Below are positions 7,466-15,667 of a DNA stretch of 64,000 nucleotides, in pieces. The first letter of the stretch is position 1. Each line of letters begins with the position of its first letter. The notes under the pieces are model-generated. The model saw nothing but the letters and a program-made list of their open reading frames with translations. It made no database searches and had not been told where the DNA came from. The stretch comes from Halobacillus dabanensis (lineage in GTDB: Bacteria > Bacillota > Bacilli > Bacillales > Halobacillaceae): the NCBI RefSeq assembly GCF_900114165.1, contig NZ_FOSB01000003.1, forward strand, positions 270,207 to 334,206. The letters are read 5' to 3'. The position numbers and the translations under genes were made by a program.

Positions 7466-8701
7466 TTAGGATTGAGCAATTTTCATAGCTGTGTGGTAGA
7501 GAAGATTGACTCCTTTTTGCAAATCTTCCATCTCTGCATATTCCAGCGGATTATGACTGATTCCTTTTTCGCAGCGGACGAAAATCATGCCATAGTCGCA
7601 GATATAGGACATGAATAAAGCGTCATGGAATGGCCCGCTCATGAGTGTTGGTGAACCATAGCCGAGTTTTGTGTCTTCTTCTTTCATAATATCTTTTATC
7701 CAGTCTGCACAATAACGTGGGTCACTTCTGGTATCTTCGCTTATGGAGTAGTCGAGGTTGAGCTCTTTACTTGTTTTTTCAATGATGTCATAGAGTTCCT
7801 TTTCCAGCTTAGTGCGTGCCTCCAGGTCGATATCTCGAAGGTCGATGGTGAATTCAACTTTTTCAGGAATGATATTACGGGAGTTTGGGAATGTTTGCAC
7901 ACTGCCAACCGTACCAACAGTATTCGGTGTTCCTTCTTTTCTGATCAGTTCATTGAATTCTTTCGTAATGATCGATGCGCCAAGAAAAGCATCCTGTCTC
8001 AAGTTCATAGGAACAGAACCTGCATGCCCGGCAAAACCTTCTAATGTGACCGTCAGCCAAATCGGTCCTGAAATAGCGGATACAATCCCTACAGGCTTGT
8101 CCTGCGACTCTAAGACCGGTCCTTGTTCGATATGGAGTTCAAGAAAAGCTTCGATATCTCCGGGTTTGTATACAGGACTTTGGCTCAAATCTGGTTCTAC
8201 ACCGAACTCTCGTAATGCTTCAAGGCGGCTGATGCCATTTTTATCTTTTCTTTCTAATTCTCCTTCTTCTAATTGACCGATAATGCCTCGGACCCCAAAG
8301 ACGCCTTTATTGAACCTCGAACCTTCTTCGTCAGAGAAACAAATCACTTCAATTGTGCGGTTCGGTGTGATTCCTTGATCCTTCATCGTATGTACGACTT
8401 CAATCGCACCTAAAGCTCCAGCCGTTCCGTCAAAGCGGCCGCCATAAGGTTGCGAATCGATATGAGAGCCTAGCAATAAGATAGGTTTGTCTTTATCTTT
8501 TCCTTCGAGTCGTCCGATCAAGTTACCGAAACCATCAATATGCGTCTCAAGACCTGCTTCTTCCATCCAGATTCTGACGACATCTACAGCTTCACGATCT
8601 TCTTTGGAGTGGGCCAAACGGCATACACCAGTTTCGCCGATTTTACCGATCTTTGCTAAACTGTCTATATGCTCTTGGAATCTATCTTGATTGATTTGCA
8701 A
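7466..8701 (-). CDS. M20 family Zn-dependent amidohydrolase (allantoate / N-carbamoyl-amino-acid hydrolase)
   Basis: A 411-residue member of the hydantoinase/carbamoylase branch of peptidase M20, which includes allantoate amidohydrolase, beta-ureidopropionase and N-carbamoyl-L-amino acid hydrolase. It should hydrolyse a C-N bond in a ureido or carbamoyl compound during nitrogen salvage. Visible metal-site motifs are Gly-Ser-His-Ile-Asp-Ser near residue 80, Gly-Gly-Arg-Phe-Asp-Gly just after it, and Asp-Glu-Glu-Gly-Ser-Arg-Phe near 125. His-Ile-Glu-Gln-Gly-Pro near 190 and the dimerisation-domain Gly-His-Ala-Gly-Ser-Val-Pro follow. The exact substrate cannot be resolved, because no purine or hydantoin genes are next to it. 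A GAGGAGAAG-type site precedes the ATG. Confidence 0.9.
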   Translation of the reverse strand: MQINQDRFQEHIDSLAKIGKIGETGVCRLAHSKEDREAVDVVRIWMEEAGLETHIDGFGNLIGRLEGKDKDKPILLLGSHIDSQPYGGRFDGTAGALGAIEVVHTMKDQGITPNRTIEVICFSDEEGSRFNKGVFGVRGIIGQLEEGELERKDKNGISRLEALREFGVEPDLSQSPVYKPGDIEAFLELHIEQGPVLESQDKPVGIVSAISGPIWLTVTLEGFAGHAGSVPMNLRQDAFLGASIITKEFNELIRKEGTPNTVGTVGSVQTFPNSRNIIPEKVEFTIDLRDIDLEARTKLEKELYDIIEKTSKELNLDYSISEDTRSDPRYCADWIKDIMKEEDTKLGYGSPTLMSGPFHDALFMSYICDYGMIFVRCEKGISHNPLEYAEMEDLQKGVNLLYHTAMKIAQS

Positions 8702-8867
8702 ATTACTTCTCCTCCTCGCTTTTTACTAACTATACCAAGTTCCCAATTATCTGACAATTGACATAGTGTTAAATATACATGATTACATGAAAGCTTCTGC
8801 TATTTGCAAAAATGGTGAGTATGAATCAGAGTGATAGATTTTTTTTAGATAATAAGGGGGGGTGAAA

Positions 8868-9842
8868 ATGAATAAAAACGAGAAGATTATAAAAGAATGG
8901 GCAGATGATGTGAGAACCGACCTTGGATTTACGAAAGACATAAAAGATGTCGTATACATTTGGAATCCTGGTGGATTTGTTAACCAGTCCTACTTTTTAA
9001 CAGATGGGGAAGTAAAAAGACATGTGAAGTTTGCTGAATCCAATCATGAGTCGGAACTAAGGAAGTGGTCCAGAGTTAGTGATTACTTGAATACCTATTA
9101 TCATGCTCCCAAACTGATAAAGGAAGTAGAAGAAGAGGTCATACCAGGGTTTTCTTATGGTCTTGTTTCGGAGTATTTTGATGGAGCGGCGCTAAAGACC
9201 AAACAGGAACAGGGCACTATCCTTACTTCAATATTGGAGAATGTATCACAATTACATCAGGATAAGGACCTCGGTAACCTATTGGAAAGCCGAGATGAAC
9301 TTACTTATGCTGATTCGTTCATAGACACCTACATAACTAGATTCCGTGAAGATCTTTCTATTATCGATGGTCATCAATATTTACTTTCCTTTGTAACAAA
9401 AGAGACCTACCAATGGTTTCATGAAGAAGTAGATCGATTAGAAAAAGAAGTGAAAAATATGAAGAGCTTTCAGGCAATAGCAAGAGATGTCACTCATAAT
9501 GACTTGAGTTCACAGAATATCCTAGTGAACAGGGAAAGGTTTTGTATCATCGATTGGGATGACTTGTCGTGTCAGGGGGATGCTGCCATGGATTATACCT
9601 CTTTGCTTTGGCCACTTGCACAATCTAAGAAGTGGGAGGAAAGAGTAAGTGAGGTAGCAGGTGATAAAACAGTAGAGCGGTTATCCTTATATTTCCGGGC
9701 AAAGTTATTAGATGAGGTCATTGATGTTTTGGCTGATTATGTAGAAGCAGAAGAGATGCCAGAAGTGAAGGAGAAAACTCAAAAACGGGCGGAAAAAATC
9801 CATCTGCAAGCATACCGAAAATATCGTTTGCTATATGGCTAG
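8868..9842 (+). CDS. Phosphotransferase (APH / choline-kinase fold)
   Basis: A 324-residue kinase of the aminoglycoside phosphotransferase superfamily. The catalytic loop His-Asn-Asp-Leu-Ser-Ser-Gln-Asn and the metal-binding Ile-Asp-Trp-Asp-Asp are both present (about residues 209-234) and correctly spaced. The N-lobe holds a Gly-Gly-Phe-Val-Asn-Gln loop for nucleotide binding. The family phosphorylates hydroxyls on small molecules such as choline, homoserine, thiamine, methylthioribose or antibiotics. The substrate cannot be assigned here. I use the ATG at 8868; a GTG at 8862 is overlapped by the AAGGGGGGGTG binding site. Monocistronic by context. Confidence 0.82.
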   Translation: MNKNEKIIKEWADDVRTDLGFTKDIKDVVYIWNPGGFVNQSYFLTDGEVKRHVKFAESNHESELRKWSRVSDYLNTYYHAPKLIKEVEEEVIPGFSYGLVSEYFDGAALKTKQEQGTILTSILENVSQLHQDKDLGNLLESRDELTYADSFIDTYITRFREDLSIIDGHQYLLSFVTKETYQWFHEEVDRLEKEVKNMKSFQAIARDVTHNDLSSQNILVNRERFCIIDWDDLSCQGDAAMDYTSLLWPLAQSKKWEERVSEVAGDKTVERLSLYFRAKLLDEVIDVLADYVEAEEMPEVKEKTQKRAEKIHLQAYRKYRLLYG

Positions 9843-10125
9843 AGTCCATTTTATCTTTTAAAAAACAGTGGAAGGAAAAAGAATAGTTTTATCCGGCAGG
9901 TGGAATGAGTCTATGGAGGTTCCCCCTATTCCATAGAGAGCGAATGACACTCCAACCCCATTCGCCGCCATATTGTAAATCATTGCTCCGCCAGCTGGAT
10001 ACAAGGAGACTCTTATTGAGAAAGATCTTTCCAAGGGATGCTATAACCTTTTTTATGAAGAGGGCATGTTTCTGTTTGTTTTTACATATCCTACTAGTAC
10101 TAGAGATAACTTAGGGAGTGACAGA

Positions 10126-10350
10126 ATGGGTTTCACATATGGAAAAGATGAACTGATTGGTGACTTGCAGGAAGTCTTTGCTAGACATAATGTCCAATCG
10201 ATTCGCGTCAAAGAGCCCGGTACGTTGTTCCGTGTAGAGACAGACGGTTCGCTTACAATCGGCATCGGAGCAACCATCACTTCGTTTGAAAAGCACCCGG
10301 ATGACTATCAAAGTCCGAAATTCAAATTGATTGATGGGAAGAAGAAATGA
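10126..10350 (+). CDS. Small protein of unknown function, 74 aa
   Basis: A 74-residue soluble protein, mixed in charge, with a Lys-Glu-Pro-Gly-Thr-Leu-Phe-Arg-Val stretch that looks like paired beta strands and a Lys-rich C-terminus. The ATG at 10126 has AGGGAG seven bases upstream, and the gene is closed by a strong bidirectional terminator two bases after its stop. I do not recognise a family. The frame could be extended upstream to 10066, but that part is low-complexity and lies before the binding site. Confidence 0.6.
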   Translation: MGFTYGKDELIGDLQEVFARHNVQSIRVKEPGTLFRVETDGSLTIGIGATITSFEKHPDDYQSPKFKLIDGKKK

Positions 10351-10351
10351 T

Positions 10352-10389
10352 AAAAAAGATCCTGAGCTAGGGTGCTCAGGATCTTTTTT
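10352..10389. terminator. Bidirectional terminator
   Basis: AAAAAA, then a perfect 10-bp stem (GATCCTGAGC / GCTCAGGATC) around a 6-base loop, then TTTTTT. It lies between converging genes and works on both strands. Confidence 0.93.
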
Positions 10390-10400
10390 GGTGGAGTTGA

Positions 10401-10586
10401 CTAAGCTTTCTTCCAATATGCCGCTTCCTTACTGGAGCGAAGAGGAGGGAACGTATCGCCATTGCTCAGTTCGATTTGTTTCTCATCTTCCGTTACATTA
10501 TCTTTTTTACGACCATCAACTAAACCATCAAATTCGTAAGTACCTGCTTCCGGAGCCTTTTCACCTGTTTTGTAACGATCAGCCAT
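10401..10586 (-). CDS. YjzC-like small protein
   Basis: A 61-residue hydrophilic protein. Its N-terminus (Met-Ala-Asp-Arg-Tyr-Lys-Thr-Gly-Glu-Lys-Ala-Pro) matches the start of the Bacillus YjzC family, whose members begin with a basic residue, an aromatic, Lys-Ser/Thr-Gly-Asp/Glu-Lys-Ala-Pro. A Glu/Asp-rich middle and a Pro-Pro-Leu-Arg segment follow. The function of YjzC is not established. Two more ATG codons lie upstream in frame (10592, 10598), but the site AAAGGA is spaced best for 10586, and family members start there too. Confidence 0.72.
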   Translation of the reverse strand: MADRYKTGEKAPEAGTYEFDGLVDGRKKDNVTEDEKQIELSNGDTFPPLRSSKEAAYWKKA

Positions 10587-10718
10587 GCTCATAAACATCC
10601 TTTCGAATTTGTTTTTGATTGTACGTACATAAGGTATATATCCCGAAAGAAAAATAATAAACCTCTTTTTGTAAAAAGAGTCACATTCGTACAGTTTTCA
10701 CTTATCAAGTTTTAAGGT

Positions 10719-10759
10719 TTGACATTTACTTGAGAAATTTATAATATTAGTGACGTCAC
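10719..10759 (+). promoter_or_regulatory. Candidate promoter and operator upstream of azoR
   Basis: TTGACA at 10719 is followed by TATAAT at 10740 (15-bp spacer) or TAATAT at 10742 (17-bp spacer). A perfect 10-bp palindrome, GTGACGTCAC, lies at 10750-10759, where it would overlap the transcription start. It may be an operator for a redox or quinone-responsive regulator, as azoreductase genes often have one, but the regulator is not in the window. The leader to the ATG would be about 130 nt. Confidence 0.4.
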
Positions 10760-10882
10760 ATAGTTTGTATAGCAACATCTTGAAAGAAGGACGTTTTTTA
10801 AAAAGGCTCGAAGAAAGTTCTGACAATAATTTGATATATTTGTTGTTGTAGCAACTAATAAAAATATAATGGAGGTTCCCAT

Positions 10883-11509
10883 ATGACTAAAGTACTTTTT
10901 ATCAAAGCAAATTCCCGTCCCATGGAACAGTCTGTGAGCGTCAAGCTGTATCACACTTTTTTAGACAACTATAAAAAGGCGCATCCGGATCATGAAATCG
11001 AAGAGCTCGATTTGTTCGAAGAGAACCTGGGATATTACGATAACGATAAAATCAACGGTATGTTCAAGAAATCCAAAGGAATGGAATTGACACCAGCAGA
11101 GGTGGAAGCGTCTAATACTGTTATGACTTACCTGGAGCAGTTTTTAGCAGCTGATAAAGTTGTTTTTGCTTTCCCTCTCTGGAACTTCACAATCCCAGCT
11201 GTGCTCCATACGTATTTTGACTACTTGGCGCAAGCGGGACAGACGTTCCGATATACAGAGGAAGGTCCTGTCGGGCTACTGCCTGATAAAAAAGTTGCCA
11301 TTTTAAATGCACGGGGCGGGGTGTATTCCGAAGGTCCAGCGCAGGCTGCAGAAATGGCGGTTAACTATGTACAGAATATGTTACGTTTCTGGGGTGTTGA
11401 AGACATTACGACGCTTGTCGTGGAAGGTCACAATCAGTTCCCGCATCGCGCTTCGGAAATTGTGGAAAATGGACTGGAAGAAGCAGCTTCAACAGCGGCT
11501 TCATTCTAA
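10883..11509 (+). CDS. azoR: FMN-dependent NADH-azoreductase
   Basis: A 208-residue flavodoxin-fold reductase. AzoR uses NADH and FMN to reduce azo dyes and, physiologically, quinones by two-electron steps, which protects against thiol and quinone stress. The N-terminal Lys-Ala-Asn-Ser-Arg-Pro loop binds the FMN phosphate. Phe-Pro-Leu-Trp-Asn-Phe near residue 97 and the Asn-Ala-Arg-Gly-Gly-Val-Tyr loop near 140 contact the isoalloxazine. The length is standard. The ATG has GGAGG seven bases upstream. A terminator follows within 25 bp. A palindrome upstream may be an operator. Confidence 0.93.
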   Translation: MTKVLFIKANSRPMEQSVSVKLYHTFLDNYKKAHPDHEIEELDLFEENLGYYDNDKINGMFKKSKGMELTPAEVEASNTVMTYLEQFLAADKVVFAFPLWNFTIPAVLHTYFDYLAQAGQTFRYTEEGPVGLLPDKKVAILNARGGVYSEGPAQAAEMAVNYVQNMLRFWGVEDITTLVVEGHNQFPHRASEIVENGLEEAASTAASF

Positions 11510-11533
11510 AAATAATAAATAAATGTAAGAGAG

Positions 11534-11561
11534 GCATCCTCCAAACGAGGGTGCTTTTTTT
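11534..11561 (+). terminator. Terminator after azoR
   Basis: An 8-bp stem (GCATCCTC / GAGGGTGC, one wobble) with a 5-base loop and seven T residues. Confidence 0.9.
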
Positions 11562-11580
11562 ATTGAATTTATGGAAATAT

Positions 11581-11626
11581 TTGTATGACCTGGTACGGAA
11601 GAAATTGTAAGGCCTGGTCATACAAT
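11581..11626. repeat. Palindromic intergenic element, copy 1
   Basis: TTGTATGACCTGGT at 11581-11594 faces an inverted CCTGGTCATACAA ending at 11625. The second half also forms its own imperfect palindrome (ATTGTAAGGCC / GGTCATACAAT, 11604-11626). The same arms recur at 12691 and 17427. It sits just upstream of the broken CDF transporter. See the findings for the two readings (operator or small repeat). Confidence 0.7.
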
Positions 11627-11696
11627 TTTTGGAATGAATTGTTTGGCTTCTTGGGAAACTAGGGAGAAGCGGAAGGTTGAAAGAAAGTGGGGGTTC

Positions 11697-12681
11697 ATGA
11701 TGAATGAGTTATTTCAATTATTAAAGAAAGGCAATAAGCCTGCTTTGTGGGCGAGTATCATTAATGCCACTATCGCTCTAATCAAAGGGATCGCCTATTT
11801 CATAACAGGAAACGTTGCAATGTTTGCTGAAACAATGCACAGCATTGGAGATATGGCTAACCAGTTTTTCGTATTTATTGGTTCTGCTTTGAGTAAAAAA
11901 GCACCGACAGATCGGTTTCCAAATGGTTTTGCACGTTTAGTAAACCTGGTTCTTTTGGGTGCTGTTATTATCGTCGGCATTTTAGCCTATGAAACGATCA
12001 AAGAAGGTATCCATCATATTTTGCACCCACCGGAAGCTGGGTCGTGGATCTGGTTGAATTTAACGGTTCTGGGACTTGCCGCGATTCTTGAGTCCTTCGT
12101 TTTATTCAAGGCAATGAAAGAGGTTGTCGCGGATATCGGGCAAGAGGGAGTGAAAGGTTGGGGGGGTAATAAAGGTCAGCATGGCTAACATCGGGAGTGC
12201 CAAGCCTGCAACTAAACTTGTATTTCTAGAAGATATGGTGGCTACCTCTGGTGCAGTGATCGCTATGATTTCCATCCTTATTGCTACCTACACCCCTTTT
12301 CATACGGCAGAAGGGTATGCTTCTGTACTTATTGGTCTGATGCTATTTTACGTTGTTGCTCGCATTTTCTTAGATAATGCTGCAGGAGTACTTGGCGTAG
12401 CGGATGAAGAAATGGAAGAGAAAATAGGCGAATTCGTATTTGAAGACCCTCATGTAAAGGACATAAAGAAGTTGATGGTTATGAAGGAAGGCGAAGAGCT
12501 GCACGTCGAATTGAAAATCGAATTTGATCCTGATATGTCGATAGAAAAAGTTGATGGAGTTTTACATGGAATCGAGAAGAAAATTTTAAGTCAGCGAGGG
12601 GTTACAGAAGTAATCATCGAGTCAGATAAAGATGATCACAAACAAACCTGGGACCCAGAAAGCAAAGATATAGAAGATTGA
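11697..12681 (+). pseudogene. Cation diffusion facilitator (CDF) transporter, frameshifted
   Basis: Two abutting frames together encode one CDF-family metal or H+ antiporter, most like the YdbO type. The first part (to about 12165) holds spans 1-4, with Phe-Ala-Glu-Thr-Met-His-Ser-Ile-Gly-Asp carrying the His/Asp metal-site residues of span 2. The second part holds Lys-Pro-Ala-Thr-Lys-Leu-Val-Phe-Leu-Glu-Asp, spans 5-6 with a further Asp, and the cytoplasmic ferredoxin-like C-terminal domain. The break is in a run of seven G at 12160-12166. With six G the frame reads straight through, and the joined protein is about 327 aa. The second frame is open back through the G run and needs no separate start. 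It is either a real single-base insertion or a sequencing error. The start chosen is ATG 11697 (GGGGG just upstream). Confidence 0.8.
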
Positions 12682-12690
12682 CTGGAATAA

Positions 12691-12707
12691 ATTGTATGAC
12701 CTGGTCA
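12691..12707. repeat. Palindromic intergenic element, half copy
   Basis: ATTGTATGACCTGGTCA, the left arm plus centre of the element seen at 11581 and 17427. The right arm has degenerated. It lies 100 bp upstream of the glutamate dehydrogenase gene. Confidence 0.6.
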
Positions 12708-12807
12708 GGTGGTTTATGGAAGTGATTTCCTCTGGATGTGTTTGGCATAATGTTGGGCTTTTTTTGGAATTCTATTATAAGGAAAACGAAATGGTGAGGT
12801 GGAATTA

Positions 12808-14115
12808 ATGGAAAAGAAAAAGAAAGACAAAGTGGAATCGGATATTATGACGCACGACCAAAATCCATATGAAATTGTTAAAGATCTTCTGAAAGAGTCT
12901 GTGTCAAGACTTGGCTTGCACGAAAACATTTATCATTTACTGAAAAAACCGACGCGAGTGTTTGAAGTCTCTATTCCTGTCCGTATGGATGATGGCAGGA
13001 TTGAGAACTTTACAGGCTATCGTTCCCAACACCTTGATATCTTAGGTCCAACCAAAGGGGGGATCCGATTTCATCCTGCTGTGAACCTTGATGAAGTGAA
13101 GGCTCTTTCGGTGTGGATGTCGTTAAAATCTGCTATTATCGACCTTCCTTTGGGCGGAGGTAAAGGTGGCGTAATTGTTGATCCCGAAAAATTGTCTGAA
13201 CGGGAGCTGGAGGTGTTAAGCCGTAATTACATTAAGAGTATCACTCCAATTATCGGTCCACAAAAAGATATACCGGCTCCAGATGTAAACACAAATCCGA
13301 AAGTAATGGGATGGATGATTGATGAATTCGACCAGCTCCGCGGATACAATATTCCAGGGATGTTAACTGGAAAGCCGGTTGTGCTTGGAGGTTCGCTTGG
13401 CCGTTTGGAAGCTACAGGGCGCGGAGTCGTATTCACAATACGAGAAGCCTGCAAAGTTCTCGGCATTGATTTGGGGGAAGCGACAGCAGCTATTCAAGGG
13501 TTTGGAAATGTTGGTAGTATGACTGCTAAGTTTCTGCATGAACTAGGAGTGAAAATTGTCGCTGTCACGGATGCAAAAGGTGGCATATACAAAGAGGATG
13601 GTCTGGATATTCCAGATCTATTAGCTTTCACTAATAAAGGAGAGAATTATGCTTCCAATTATGAGAAGGCTGAACCGATTAATAATGAAGAAATGTTCGC
13701 TTTACCGGTAGATATCCTTATCCCAGCGGCAGTTGAAAATCAAATCACGAAAGAAACAGCACCGAACATCAAGGCGAAAATCCTTGCAGAAGCCGCTAAT
13801 GGACCAACAACTCCTGATGGGGATGAAATATTAGAGGAAAAAGGAATTTTCGTCATCCCAGACATTCTATGCAATGCTGGAGGCGTTACCGTTTCCTACT
13901 TTGAATGGGTGCAGAACAATATGAATTACTACTGGAAGGTCGATGAAATCAACCAACAACTCGAAGAAAAGATGCTGGCTGGTTTTGAAAAAGTAATCAA
14001 AATGAGAGAAGAGAAAGATTGCCGGATGCGAGATGCGGCATATATGGTGGGTATTAGTCATTTAGTCAAAGCGATGGATGCTAGAGGTTGGATTGGAGAG
14101 CAAGAGAAGTTGTAA
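12808..14115 (+). CDS. NAD(P)-dependent glutamate dehydrogenase (RocG/GudB type)
   Basis: A 435-residue Glu/Leu/Phe/Val dehydrogenase that interconverts glutamate with 2-oxoglutarate and ammonia. The substrate domain carries Gly-Pro-x-Lys-Gly-Gly-Ile-Arg and the catalytic-Lys motif Pro-Leu-Gly-Gly-Gly-Lys-Gly-Gly (Lys119). Pro-Ala-Pro-Asp-Val follows. The Rossmann domain shows Gly-Phe-Gly-Asn-Val-Gly-Ser. The Bacillus RocG/GudB enzymes are catabolic and NAD-linked; this one is intact, with no insertion like that of cryptic gudB. The ATG at 12808 follows GGTGAGGTGG. A half copy of the palindromic element lies upstream and may mark regulation. A bidirectional terminator follows. Confidence 0.94.
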   Translation: MEKKKKDKVESDIMTHDQNPYEIVKDLLKESVSRLGLHENIYHLLKKPTRVFEVSIPVRMDDGRIENFTGYRSQHLDILGPTKGGIRFHPAVNLDEVKALSVWMSLKSAIIDLPLGGGKGGVIVDPEKLSERELEVLSRNYIKSITPIIGPQKDIPAPDVNTNPKVMGWMIDEFDQLRGYNIPGMLTGKPVVLGGSLGRLEATGRGVVFTIREACKVLGIDLGEATAAIQGFGNVGSMTAKFLHELGVKIVAVTDAKGGIYKEDGLDIPDLLAFTNKGENYASNYEKAEPINNEEMFALPVDILIPAAVENQITKETAPNIKAKILAEAANGPTTPDGDEILEEKGIFVIPDILCNAGGVTVSYFEWVQNNMNYYWKVDEINQQLEEKMLAGFEKVIKMREEKDCRMRDAAYMVGISHLVKAMDARGWIGEQEKL

Positions 14116-14182
14116 ATTATCTGGAGTTTCAGGGGTGGATGGGAAAGCGAGCCGTTTCCTGTAGCCCTAAAACGACAAAATG

Positions 14183-14226
14183 AAAAAAGCTGGCGCCCTG
14201 ATTGGTATTAGGTCGCCAGCTTTTTT
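14183..14226. terminator. Bidirectional terminator between gdh and the aldehyde dehydrogenase gene
   Basis: AAAAAA, a 7-bp stem GCTGGCG / CGCCAGC around an 18-base loop, then TTTTTT. It overlaps the 3' end of the minus-strand gene by 2 bp. Confidence 0.88.
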
Positions 14227-15658
14227 AGCTATTTCGTTTAATCCCGTAAAACTTAAGTTCTGTCATGTCTTCTAAAGCGTATTTGACACCTTCTCGTCCG
14301 ATGCCGCTTTGTTTCACGCCACCATATGGGTGATTATCTTGACGATAAGTAGAGATTTCATTGATCCATACTCCGCCCATTTCGAGTTGATCAGCGACCC
14401 GGAAGGCACGGTCGATGTCCTGGGTGAAAACCCCTGCTTGCAGCCCGTAGGTCGAGTCGTTCGACTTCTGGATCACCTGATTTTCAGATGTGAACGGAAT
14501 AACCGAAACGATGGGGGCGAAAACTTCTTCAGCAATGATCTTCATATCACTTTTGACATTTGTCATAATCGTTGGTTGCAGCATGGTTCCTTCCTGCTCC
14601 CCGCCTGTTTCGACGTTTGCACCATGATTGACCGCATCATCAATCCACGTCTTTGCCCGTTTTGCTTCATCCTCGTTAATCATCGGCCCGAAATCCGTTT
14701 CTTCATTCATCGGGTCACCAATCGTTAAAGATTCCGTCTGTCGGACAAACTCTTTTAAAAATCGTTCATAAATGTTCTGGTGGACATAAATTCTTTGGGC
14801 AGATATACAGACCTGGCCGGAAAATGCAAAAGATCCTTTGACGAGACTTGGTATGGCGTAAGCTAAATCTGCATCCTCAAATAAAATGTTTGGCGAGTTG
14901 GATCCCAGTTCGAGCGTCACCTTTTTAAACCCAGCATTTTTCCGAATCTGTTTTCCTACAGGCAGACTTCCTGTAAACGTTACTTTGTGAACTTTATCGT
15001 GTTTGACCAGAGGATCACCAATTTCTTTCCCTGTACCGAGCACAAGGTTCAGCGCACCTTTGGGAAGGCCTGATTCATGGAGCAGCCGGACAAGTTTATA
15101 GGCGGACAGTGGTGTTTTTTCAGCTGGCTTCAAAACGATCGTATTTCCTGCAGCGATCGCAGGGGCAATCTTATGCAACGTAAGGTTCAAAGGGAAATTG
15201 AAAGGAGTGATAGCTGCTACTACTCCCAGAGGCACACGTTTAGTAAAGCCTAACCGATCCGCTCCTCCAATGGCAGCGTCCATCGGAATTACGTCGCCCT
15301 GTATGTGTTTAGCTTCTTCTGCAGCAAAGCGTAAGACTTGCATGGATCGCTTTACTTCAGCGCGGCTGAATTGAAGTGGTTTTCCTGCTTCTTTCGTTAT
15401 GGTTTCGGCAAAGTCATCCAGCCGTTCTCCCATGAGTTCCGATGCTTTCAACAAAATGTCAGCACGTTCATGGGCCGGCATTTTTTTCGTAGTTCGATGA
15501 AAAGTATCGTAGCAATTGTCAATCGCCTTATTCAGGTCTTCTTCCTTCGCAAGAGCGAGATCAACGACTGCCTCCCCGTTGTAAGGGTTGTTTGCGGTCA
15601 TTGTTTCGCGAGTTTCTTCTTTATATTCTTCACCATTAATGATGGAACCGATTCGCAT
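14225..15658 (-). CDS. NAD(P)-dependent aldehyde dehydrogenase
   Basis: A 477-residue aldehyde dehydrogenase. The cofactor loop Thr-Pro-Phe-Asn-Phe-Pro-Leu-Asn, the catalytic Glu in Leu-Glu-Leu-Gly-Ser-Asn-Ser-Pro, and the nucleophile Cys in Gly-Gln-Val-Cys-Ile-Ser are all present. So is the late Glu-Val-Phe-Ala-Pro-Ile motif. It oxidises an aldehyde to the acid in the cytoplasm. The gene starts 9 bp after the stop of the thiamine-diphosphate enzyme on the same strand, with GTGAGGTGATGAT as its binding site, so the two form an operon. The pairing suggests that the first enzyme makes or accompanies an aldehyde that this one oxidises. The actual substrate (succinate semialdehyde, lactaldehyde, glycolaldehyde-like) cannot be read from sequence. 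Confidence 0.9.
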   Translation of the reverse strand: MRIGSIINGEEYKEETRETMTANNPYNGEAVVDLALAKEEDLNKAIDNCYDTFHRTTKKMPAHERADILLKASELMGERLDDFAETITKEAGKPLQFSRAEVKRSMQVLRFAAEEAKHIQGDVIPMDAAIGGADRLGFTKRVPLGVVAAITPFNFPLNLTLHKIAPAIAAGNTIVLKPAEKTPLSAYKLVRLLHESGLPKGALNLVLGTGKEIGDPLVKHDKVHKVTFTGSLPVGKQIRKNAGFKKVTLELGSNSPNILFEDADLAYAIPSLVKGSFAFSGQVCISAQRIYVHQNIYERFLKEFVRQTESLTIGDPMNEETDFGPMINEDEAKRAKTWIDDAVNHGANVETGGEQEGTMLQPTIMTNVKSDMKIIAEEVFAPIVSVIPFTSENQVIQKSNDSTYGLQAGVFTQDIDRAFRVADQLEMGGVWINEISTYRQDNHPYGGVKQSGIGREGVKYALEDMTELKFYGIKRNS

Positions 15659-15667
15659 ATCATCACC

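Noticed and set aside
9905-10114. A 69-codon plus-strand frame, and a 41-codon minus-strand frame in the same gap
   Set aside because: The residue composition is unlike a real protein on the plus strand, and the minus frame has only a weak site.
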